NCBI GenBank assembly: GCA_947627965.1 | Contig: CANQYA010000066.1 | Span: 1 to 5,918, forward strand | Direction of reading: 5' to 3' | DNA: 5,918 bases | Source: an uncultured Bacilli bacterium | GTDB lineage: Bacteria; Bacillota_I; Bacilli_A; RF39; UBA660 | In this document: piece after piece, positions 1 to 4,907 of the stretch | Layout: each line of letters starts with the position of its first letter | How positions within the stretch are numbered: the first letter of the stretch is position 1 | Made by a program: the position numbers and the translations under genes | Notes under the pieces: generated by a model | Seen by the model: only the letters and a program-made list of their open reading frames with translations | Told to the model about the DNA's origin: nothing | Database searches by the model: none

Positions 1-21
1 TTTTCACCAATAAAATATATG

Positions 22-47
22 AAAAAAAGAACTATATTAGTCCTTTT
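22..47 (-). terminator. Rho-independent terminator of trpS
   Basis: Read on the minus strand, AAAAGGACTA, a 3-base loop (ATA) and TAGTTCTTTT form a 10-bp hairpin with one G-U pair, and the T-run continues past it (complement of 22-24). The 5' arm starts inside the trpS stop codon (47-49), so the gene ends directly in its terminator. Confidence 0.8.
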
Positions 48-1057
48 TATTGCTCAAAATAATCGATCTTCATAGCGTGTTTTACTTTTTTTAAAGTGTC
101 TTTAGCTTTTAATCGTGCCTTCTTATTACCTTCCATAATTATTTCTTTAACTAAATCCATATGAGCTAGGTAATATTCACGTCTTTTTCTAATTGGTTCT
201 AAATAGTTACAAATATTATCTACTAACTGCATTTTACAAGCGACACAACCTCTTAGTCCTTCTTGGCATTCTTTGTTTATGGTGTTTAAATCTTTCCCAC
301 TAAATAATTGGTGATAGTAATAGACCATACATTTATCAGGATTAGCTTTATCGTCTTTCCTTATTTTATCAGGATCAGTTATTGCTCCCATAACTTTTTC
401 TTTTATAACACTAGGACTATCCGCTAAATATATAGCGTTACCTAAACTTTTTCCCATTTTTAATGAACCATCTAAACCTTTTATACGGGGATTTTTACCT
501 AAAATAGCTTCTGGTTCTTTTAAGGTTGTTCCATAAATATTATTAAATTTCCTTACTATTTCACGACATTGTTCAATTAGAGGTAATTGATCTTCTCCTA
601 CTGGTATCAATTCGCCCATAAAAGCTGTAATATCGGCCGCTTGACTTACAGGATAACCTACAAAACCATAGGTCACACTCTCACCATCGTTACCAAATAA
701 AGCTTTTTTTTGAGCTATTTCGGTTTTAACAGTAGGATTTCTATATAATCGCGACATCGTTACTAAATTAGAATAATAAACAGTTAACTCGGCTATTTCC
801 GGAACAGCTGACTGTAAAAAGATCGTTGCTTTTTTAGGATCGATGCCAATAGATAATAAATCGATAACTAACTCAAAAACATTATTTCTTACTTTTAAAG
901 GATTATCAAAATTATCCGTTAAAGCCTGAACATCGGCAATTTCAAAATAACAATCGTATTCGTCTTGATATTCTACCCATCTTTTACAAGCTCCAAAATA
1001 ATGACCAATATGTAAATTACCAGTCGGTCTTATTCCTGTCAATATTGTTTTTTTCAT
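47..1057 (-). CDS. trpS: Tryptophanyl-tRNA synthetase, probable [4Fe-4S]-binding type
   Basis: This cytoplasmic class Ic aminoacyl-tRNA synthetase charges tRNA-Trp with tryptophan using ATP. The 336-residue length is normal for bacterial TrpRS. Visible signatures are the N-terminal TGIRPTGNLHIGH segment with the HIGH motif at residues 16-19, YPVSQAADI at about 135-143, VGEDQ at 153-157, and KMGKS at 200-204, the KMSKS-loop equivalent. The C-terminal helical anticodon-binding region carries Cys243, Cys264, Cys271 and Cys274 (C-x20-C-x6-C-x2-C). This closely resembles the C-x22-C-x6-C-x2-C set that binds a [4Fe-4S] cluster in Thermotoga maritima TrpRS; cluster binding here is inferred. The ATG start follows an AAGGAG ribosome site about 10 bases upstream. 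The gene is monocistronic and divergent from the lipoprotein gene. Its leader is about 20 bases, too short for a T-box or trp-type attenuator. Confidence 0.97.
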   Translation of the reverse strand: MKKTILTGIRPTGNLHIGHYFGACKRWVEYQDEYDCYFEIADVQALTDNFDNPLKVRNNVFELVIDLLSIGIDPKKATIFLQSAVPEIAELTVYYSNLVTMSRLYRNPTVKTEIAQKKALFGNDGESVTYGFVGYPVSQAADITAFMGELIPVGEDQLPLIEQCREIVRKFNNIYGTTLKEPEAILGKNPRIKGLDGSLKMGKSLGNAIYLADSPSVIKEKVMGAITDPDKIRKDDKANPDKCMVYYYHQLFSGKDLNTINKECQEGLRGCVACKMQLVDNICNYLEPIRKRREYYLAHMDLVKEIIMEGNKKARLKAKDTLKKVKHAMKIDYFEQ

Positions 1058-1083
1058 AACTCAGTCACTCCTTCTTTCTAATC

Positions 1084-1112
1084 ATTTTATCACAAAAGAA
1101 AAAAGATTGCTA
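1084..1112 (-). promoter_or_regulatory. Putative trpS promoter (extended -10)
   Basis: On the minus strand TAAAAT (complement of 1084-1089) is preceded by TGA, giving an extended -10 of the TGN type. A weak -35 candidate, TAGCAA (complement of 1107-1112), lies 17 bases upstream. The predicted transcript start is near 1077, about 20 bases before the trpS ATG. The extended -10 is the main support, because the -35 match is poor. Confidence 0.5.
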
Positions 1113-1163
1113 CTTGTGTATAAAAAAAATAATTTAAGGTCAATATATTAATAAGGAGGAAAT

Positions 1164-1706
1164 ATGAAAAAAATTTTATTAGTTATTTCGTTAGTTATTC
1201 TTTTAGTTGGTTGTGAAAGTGTTATGAATAATCCTACTAAAAGAGTAGAAACTTTTTTAAACAAATATCAAATTATGGATAGTGAGGTTTTAAGTCAATT
1301 AGACGATACTTTAAATAATGATACTACTCTTTCTGATAAGCAAAAAGAGAAATATCGTGACGTTATGAAAAAACAATATCAAAATTTAACTTATACGATT
1401 AAAGACGAAGAAGTAGATGGTAATGATGCGGTTGTAACAGTAGAAATAGAAGTTTATGACTTTAATAAAGCTATGATGGAAGCAGATAATTACTTATTAA
1501 ATCACCAGGACGAATTTTTAGACAACGATAATAATATCAGTGACGAAATATTTATGGACTATAAAATAGAACAAATGAAAAATATGAGTGAAAAAGTTAA
1601 ATATACTCTCGAATTTGACCTTACTAAAAACGATGGAAAATGGCAATTAAATGATGTCGACGAAATAACTCGTCAAAAAATACATGGAATATATAATTAT
1701 CAATAA
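1164..1706 (+). CDS. Small secreted lipoprotein of unknown function
   Basis: I do not recognise a characterised family. The 180-residue product starts with a classic lipoprotein signal: basic MKK, a hydrophobic core of Ile/Leu/Val, and the lipobox LVGC with the lipidated cysteine at residue 17. After processing by Lgt and Lsp it should sit on the outer face of the membrane. The mature part begins with a helical segment (NPTKRVETFLNKYQ, about 23-36), then a charged helix (57-72). Beta-like stretches follow at about 73-81, 88-98, 144-153 and 157-163, with a helix-rich insert between. A helical start plus alternating strands could fit an NTF2-like or DUF4878-type fold, but that is a guess. There are no cysteines besides Cys17 and no obvious catalytic motif. 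An AAGGAGG site (1153-1159) lies 4 bases before the ATG. No convincing promoter is visible; TATAAA at 1119-1124 lacks a -35. A terminator follows directly, so the gene is monocistronic. Confidence 0.85.
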   Translation: MKKILLVISLVILLVGCESVMNNPTKRVETFLNKYQIMDSEVLSQLDDTLNNDTTLSDKQKEKYRDVMKKQYQNLTYTIKDEEVDGNDAVVTVEIEVYDFNKAMMEADNYLLNHQDEFLDNDNNISDEIFMDYKIEQMKNMSEKVKYTLEFDLTKNDGKWQLNDVDEITRQKIHGIYNYQ

Positions 1707-1729
1707 ACCCCTATTATAGAGGTTTTTTT
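1705..1729 (+). terminator. Rho-independent terminator of the lipoprotein gene
   Basis: AAACCCCTA, a TTA loop and TAGAGGTTT form a 9-position stem with one internal C-A mismatch, followed by further T residues up to 1729. The stem begins within the lipoprotein stop codon (1704-1706). It separates this gene from the downstream membrane-protein gene, whose own promoter begins two bases later. Confidence 0.75.
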
Positions 1730-1730
1730 A

Positions 1731-1759
1731 TTGATTATCTTTTTTTTAAATTATATAAT
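1731..1759 (+). promoter_or_regulatory. Sigma-A-type promoter of the ligase/polymerase gene
   Basis: TTGATT (1731-1736) and a perfect TATAAT (1754-1759) are separated by exactly 17 bases, immediately after the upstream terminator. The expected transcript start, near 1765-1767, falls on the ribosome site AAGGGAG (1764-1770). The mRNA leader would thus be only about 12 bases, and the Shine-Dalgarno would sit at or be clipped by the 5' end. Confidence 0.65.
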
Positions 1760-1777
1760 AAGTAAGGGAGTGATAAT

Positions 1778-3205
1778 ATGGGAAAGAAAAAGAATAAACA
1801 AAATAAAGAAGAAAAGCAAAAAATAAAAGAACTAAAAAGAAATAAAATTGATAAATTAAATTTTGCCGTCATTATGTTTATTATGATTGCCTTACCTTCT
1901 TGGCAATTAGTGCGTATGCAGTTTGCAGGAATGGGTAATTATGAATTATATGATAAGTTACATGCCGGATACTTTTTATGGGGAGCATCAATTATTTTAT
2001 TAATTACTTATATAATTAATATTGTTAAGAAAAGAATAAAAATTGATAAAATCGATATTTTTATTTACTTATTTATATTTAGTGCCTTTATATCAACTTT
2101 ACTTGCTAGTGATTTAAAATTAGCTATATTAGGAATTACTGACCGTTACGAAGGAATTTTATCGCTTATTAGTTATGCTTTAATTATTTTAACTGTTAAG
2201 AATTTACCACTTAAAAATCGTTATGTAACTATTATTAATACTTTTATAACATTAGGTGTTATTCAAGCAGTTATTGCTATTATTCAATGTTTTTCTACTT
2301 CGGAATATGTTTTAAGATTTTCTTATGTCTTTATGGCTAACTCTTTATGTGGTAACCCTAATTATTTAGGTAGTTATATGATGATAAATGCCATAATAGC
2401 AATGGGTATGTATTTACTTAGTGAAAAATATAATAAAATTTATTTTTTCTGTACTTTATTATTTGTCTTTTCACTAATCTTAGCTCAATCTTCTACACCA
2501 TTACTAGGATTAGCTTTTGGAATACTATTTATCTTAATTTATATTTTTAAAAATTATAAAGATAAAATAAAAAAAGCTATCTTTATAGCAGGATTATCGA
2601 CAATAGTTGCTGTTGTAAGTATATATGGTACAGTATATCTATATACGGATGTATTTAAAATACCTGTTTATAAGAATTATACTATTAAAAGTGATATAAC
2701 ACAGTTCTTTGGTAAGTTTATTGGTAAAGAAGAAACAAATGACGACTATTATAAAAATATGGAAGAAGATATCCCTATCGAAGAAAGAGATAATTACATA
2801 ACTGATCAAACTTTTTATGCGAGTAGATTTTATATTTGGAACATATCAAGTAAAATAATTCAAAAGCATTTCTTCTTTGGATGTGGTCCGGATAACTATG
2901 CTTTGAATTTTAAAGAATATTCACCTATATATGTCGATAGAGCTCATAATATTTATATTCATATTTTTGCTACATTAGGTTTATTTGGTTTTATAAGTTA
3001 TATGGCTATAATGATTGCTACTTTTACTAAAGGATTATTTAGTAATAATAAAATAGCTAAAATTTGTTTTATAGCTTTTATTACTTATTTAATTCATGCT
3101 TTCTTTAGTGTCAATGTAATTGAAGTAGTTACTTATTTCTATATAATATTAGGTATTGTTTTAGCTAGTTGTAAAAATAGTAAAGAAGAAAGAATTTATG
3201 ATTAA
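1778..3205 (+). CDS. O-antigen ligase/polymerase family membrane protein (Wzy_C/WaaL-like)
   Basis: This 475-residue polytopic membrane protein belongs to the Wzy_C superfamily. Members use undecaprenyl-diphosphate-linked glycans as donors, to polymerise repeat units (Wzy) or transfer the glycan to an acceptor (WaaL, PglL-type). After a Lys-rich cytoplasmic tail (1-26) I estimate 11-12 membrane segments, roughly at 27-46, 64-83, 93-110, 126-141, 150-171, 197-214, 220-236, 240-256, 266-288, 392-415, 426-446 and 447-464. Family hallmarks are GNPNYLG at 192-198 and a large outer loop (about 289-391). That loop contains Arg350, the FGCGPDNY motif at 367-374 and AHN at 389-391, where His390 matches the conserved ligase histidine. 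Gram-positives lack LPS, so the acceptor could be a capsule or wall polymer or a protein; sequence alone cannot separate ligase from polymerase. AAGGGAG lies 7 bases before the ATG. No glycosyltransferase or flippase gene lies beside it in the window. Confidence 0.88.
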   Translation: MGKKKNKQNKEEKQKIKELKRNKIDKLNFAVIMFIMIALPSWQLVRMQFAGMGNYELYDKLHAGYFLWGASIILLITYIINIVKKRIKIDKIDIFIYLFIFSAFISTLLASDLKLAILGITDRYEGILSLISYALIILTVKNLPLKNRYVTIINTFITLGVIQAVIAIIQCFSTSEYVLRFSYVFMANSLCGNPNYLGSYMMINAIIAMGMYLLSEKYNKIYFFCTLLFVFSLILAQSSTPLLGLAFGILFILIYIFKNYKDKIKKAIFIAGLSTIVAVVSIYGTVYLYTDVFKIPVYKNYTIKSDITQFFGKFIGKEETNDDYYKNMEEDIPIEERDNYITDQTFYASRFYIWNISSKIIQKHFFFGCGPDNYALNFKEYSPIYVDRAHNIYIHIFATLGLFGFISYMAIMIATFTKGLFSNNKIAKICFIAFITYLIHAFFSVNVIEVVTYFYIILGIVLASCKNSKEERIYD

Positions 3206-3221
3206 GTTTTAAAGTAAGAAA

Positions 3222-3265
3222 AAGAGCTATCTTAAAATTAAGTAATTGCTTTTGAGATAGTCCTT
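3222..3265. repeat. Inverted repeat, terminator-like on the minus strand
   Basis: CTATCTTAAAA (3227-3237) and TTTTGAGATAG (3250-3260) pair over 11 positions with one G-U, around a 12-base loop. The pairing can extend outward through G-U and three more pairs with one mismatch. On the plus strand it is not followed by T residues. On the minus strand the stem runs into CTTTTTCTT, so it may be a second, back-up terminator for transcripts coming from the surface-protein gene. It could also protect the 3' end of the upstream plus-strand mRNA. Confidence 0.55.
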
Positions 3266-3283
3266 AAAATTATATTAGATAGA

Positions 3284-3304
3284 AAATTGTATTAGATACA
3301 ATTT
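3284..3304. repeat. Perfect 8-bp inverted repeat
   Basis: AAATTGTA (3284-3291), a 5-base loop (TTAGA) and TACAATTT (3297-3304) form a perfect hairpin or dyad. No clean T-tract follows on either strand, although T-rich sequence lies on the minus-strand side. It lies 79 bases after the ligase/polymerase stop codon. The role is unknown: mRNA 3' structure or a protein-binding dyad are both possible. The octamer ATTAGATA of its centre also occurs just upstream at about 3274-3281. Confidence 0.45.
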
Positions 3305-3321
3305 AACAAATATTAGCTGGA

Positions 3322-3362
3322 TATTTGAATTCTGTGAGGTGACGATATAATGTCACTTCTTT
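3322..3362 (+). repeat. Inverted repeat copy A, contains a terminator
   Basis: This copy matches the reverse complement of 4865-4902. The first 23 bases (TATTTGAATT through the GAGGTGAC arm plus GA) agree with one mismatch, and the last 12 (TGTCACTTCTTT) are identical. Copy A has three extra bases in the hairpin loop. Identity extends upstream of the hairpin, so the two are homologous rather than independently evolved terminators. The pair flanks the surface-protein gene in opposite orientation. Confidence 0.8.
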
Positions 3363-3369
3363 ATTTTTT
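3336..3369 (+). terminator. Rho-independent terminator facing the plus-strand genes
   Basis: GAGGTGAC (3336-3343) and GTCACTTC (3352-3359) form an 8-bp stem with one G-U pair around an 8-base loop, followed by a T-rich tail interrupted by one A (3360-3369). It lies about 130 bases after the ligase/polymerase stop and is the best candidate to end that transcript. The loop is also complementary to 3368-3374, so an alternative fold or pseudoknot is possible. Confidence 0.7.
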
Positions 3370-3406
3370 ATATCGTTCTTTATAGGGAGAAAATTCCTTA
3401 TAAACC

Positions 3407-3440
3407 AAAAAAGATGATGCTTAATTTTTAGTATCACCTC
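3407..3440 (-). terminator. Rho-independent terminator of the surface-protein gene
   Basis: On the minus strand GAGGTGATACT, an A/T-rich loop and AAGCATCATC form a stem with a G-U pair and one A-C mismatch, followed by six T residues (complement of 3407-3412). It lies about 46 bases past the TAG stop of the surface-protein gene. The 5' arm shares the GAGGTGA start with the terminators at 3336 and 4888, but identity does not extend further. Confidence 0.65.
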
Positions 3441-3485
3441 TTAATATTTTAGAACCATTAATTTAATAAAATATATTACTTTAAA

Positions 3486-4682
3486 CTAACTATTTTTAAT
3501 TTTTTTATAAGATACAATTCCTAGACCTAAAGCTAGTACAATAGATCCTACTAAAGCATACATACTGATATCACCAGTACTTGGATTTTTTTCTTCTTCC
3601 TTACTAGGCTCTTTTTCTTGTTCTTTATAACTTTTTATACCATCAACAATATTAACCTTTAGGCTACTAATATAATACCCAAAGTCTATATTAAATGCGT
3701 CACTACCATACTTTAATTCTTCTTCGGTATACTCAATACCGTCGTTTTCTAATTTAAGGGATTTATTATTACTTAACCATTCTGAAAAATTTTCGACATC
3801 ATATCCGTATAAATTACAAACTTCATTTAATAAAATGCCAACGACTATATCGTGAGCAAACTCAAATCCCTCAGGCTCACCACTTGGTTTACTATAACTA
3901 ACTATTCCTTCGCTATAATTAAAATTAACAGTATAAGTATTATTACCTTCCTTGCCAGTTATGATAACTTTTAAACTATCTTCTCCATCTTCAAAAGAAA
4001 CAGTATAATCTTCAAATATAGAAAAGGATTTGCTTTTCTTAACATTTTCTACTAATTTTTTCCAATTAGTCTTATCCTCTTTTTTATCTTCTTCAACATT
4101 TCCTTTTATTTCTACTCTAGCCACTTCATAATCAACTAAAGAATTAGTTTTATCGTCAAGTTTTATATATAGAATATAAGTCTTAACACCTGAAAAAGCA
4201 TCGCTAGGAGGATATACCGTATCATCTTCTAACTTTTCCCATTTATTATCGTCAAAATCAGGAATAGTATTATAATATTCTGTACTACAAGTCTTAATTT
4301 GCTCATTATATTCTGATATTTTAGCATTATAAGTTTCTAATGCTTTCCTATAACCATCATCATCACCAACATAATCCTCTTTTTTAGGTTTATTGGCATT
4401 GCTCCACTCACTAGCAGTATCAGACAAATCTGTACATTTATCGCCGGCTTTTTTAATTTCATTATATTTTTCTGAATTTATTTCTAACCATTGTCCATAT
4501 AAAACATAATCACTAGAATTGTAAACAGTAATCTTACTACCAGTATTGTATATAATAGAAGGTATAGATATATTATCATCTGTTCCCTCAATTAAATCTT
4601 TACTTATAGCTTCAACAGGATTAACGGATAAGAAAAATATAAAAACAAATATAAAACCAATAAAATACCATTTTCTTTTCAT
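3486..4682 (-). CDS. Secreted surface protein with NPSTG-type wall-anchor signal
   Basis: The function is unknown; no enzyme or adhesin domain is recognised in the 398 residues. The N-terminus is a Sec signal peptide: MKRK, a hydrophobic core rich in Phe and Ile (6-20), and a likely cleavage after VEA at residue 25. The C-terminus is a sorting signal: a Glu/Lys-rich spacer (352-365), NPSTGD at 366-371, a hydrophobic segment (about 375-391) and a KKIKNS tail. This suggests sortase-mediated attachment to the wall through a non-canonical motif. The mature protein is acidic. Residues about 67-135 are charged and probably helical, with Cys83 and Cys132 near the two ends, a possible disulfide. Residues 216-258 look strand-rich (phenylalanine/valine alternation), and a third cysteine is at 289. 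The AAGGAG site (4690-4695) lies 7 bases before the ATG. The gene has its own promoter and terminator. Confidence 0.85.
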   Translation of the reverse strand: MKRKWYFIGFIFVFIFFLSVNPVEAISKDLIEGTDDNISIPSIIYNTGSKITVYNSSDYVLYGQWLEINSEKYNEIKKAGDKCTDLSDTASEWSNANKPKKEDYVGDDDGYRKALETYNAKISEYNEQIKTCSTEYYNTIPDFDDNKWEKLEDDTVYPPSDAFSGVKTYILYIKLDDKTNSLVDYEVARVEIKGNVEEDKKEDKTNWKKLVENVKKSKSFSIFEDYTVSFEDGEDSLKVIITGKEGNNTYTVNFNYSEGIVSYSKPSGEPEGFEFAHDIVVGILLNEVCNLYGYDVENFSEWLSNNKSLKLENDGIEYTEEELKYGSDAFNIDFGYYISSLKVNIVDGIKSYKEQEKEPSKEEEKNPSTGDISMYALVGSIVLALGLGIVSYKKIKNS

Positions 4683-4711
4683 TCTTTCACTCCTTACTAT
4701 TTTATAAGCTA

Positions 4712-4740
4712 ATTATAGTCTAACCTATATATATTTACAA
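4712..4740 (-). promoter_or_regulatory. Sigma-A-type promoter of the surface-protein gene
   Basis: On the minus strand TTGTAA (complement of 4735-4740) and a perfect TATAAT (complement of 4712-4717) are 17 bases apart. The start of transcription should fall near 4705, leaving a leader of about 22 bases that includes the full AAGGAG site. The -10 is consensus and the spacing ideal, so this gene is likely transcribed independently of tex. Confidence 0.7.
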
Positions 4741-4826
4741 TCAGCAAACTTTTAAAATAATCCTTATTGACATTTATTTACAAGAATAAACCCCATTTCA
4801 AGAATATAGAAACGAGTTTTTTATAA

Positions 4827-4846
4827 ATTCCTAAATATTAAGGAAT
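4827..4846. repeat. 20-base near-palindrome between tex and the surface gene
   Basis: ATTCCT (4827-4832) and AGGAAT (4841-4846) flank AAATATTA, itself almost self-complementary, so the whole 20 bases form a dyad with a single mismatched pair. It lies between the tex terminator and the surface-gene promoter, over 80 bases upstream of the -35. It has no T-tract. It could be a binding site or chance in AT-rich sequence. The rest of 4741-4854 shows no gene or RNA that I can support. Confidence 0.35.
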
Positions 4847-4854
4847 GCTAACTT

Positions 4855-4888
4855 AAAAAATAAAAAAGAAGTGACAATTCGTCACCTC
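4855..4888 (-). terminator. Rho-independent terminator of tex
   Basis: On the minus strand GAGGTGAC (complement of 4881-4888), a 5-base loop GAATT and GTCACTTC (complement of 4868-4875) make an 8-bp stem with one G-U. A tail of T-runs interrupted by one A follows, complement of 4855-4867. It begins about 20 bases past the tex stop and is the clearest terminator in the window. Confidence 0.85.
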
Positions 4889-4902
4889 ACAAAATTCAAA
4901 TA
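4865..4902 (-). repeat. Inverted repeat copy B, contains the tex terminator
   Basis: This is the minus-strand counterpart of 3322-3362, sharing TATTTGAATT, the GTGAGGTGAC arm and TGTCACTTCTTT with one substitution and a loop three bases shorter. It overlaps the tex terminator and starts only six bases past the tex stop codon. The homology covers sequence upstream of the stem that has no role in termination, which argues for duplication or insertion. Confidence 0.8.
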
Positions 4903-4907
4903 CCTTT

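Noticed and set aside
1058..1163. Possible T-box riboswitch or trp attenuator upstream of trpS
   Set aside because: The divergent gap is only 106 bases and the predicted leader about 20 bases. There is no room for the T-box stems and no T-box core sequence is visible.
3350..3385. 11-codon micro-ORF (starting MSLLYF) after a GAGGTGA Shine-Dalgarno-like site
   Set aside because: The apparent ribosome site is the 5' arm of the terminator hairpin and the codons run through its T-tract. The homologous tex copy does not preserve the ATG.
3200..3485. CRISPR array, tRNA or insertion sequence in the convergent gap
   Set aside because: There are no regularly spaced direct repeats, no cloverleaf and no transposase remnant; the repeats seen are individual hairpins.
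4767..4772. Perfect TTGACA -35 on the plus strand
   Set aside because: No -10-like hexamer lies 16-18 bases downstream (the bases there are ACCCCA), and no plus-strand gene follows.
3363..4864. Phase-variable invertible segment between the inverted repeats
   Set aside because: As a specific claim it is weak. The promoter, gene and terminator all lie inside the segment, so inversion would not switch expression, and no recombinase gene is in the window.
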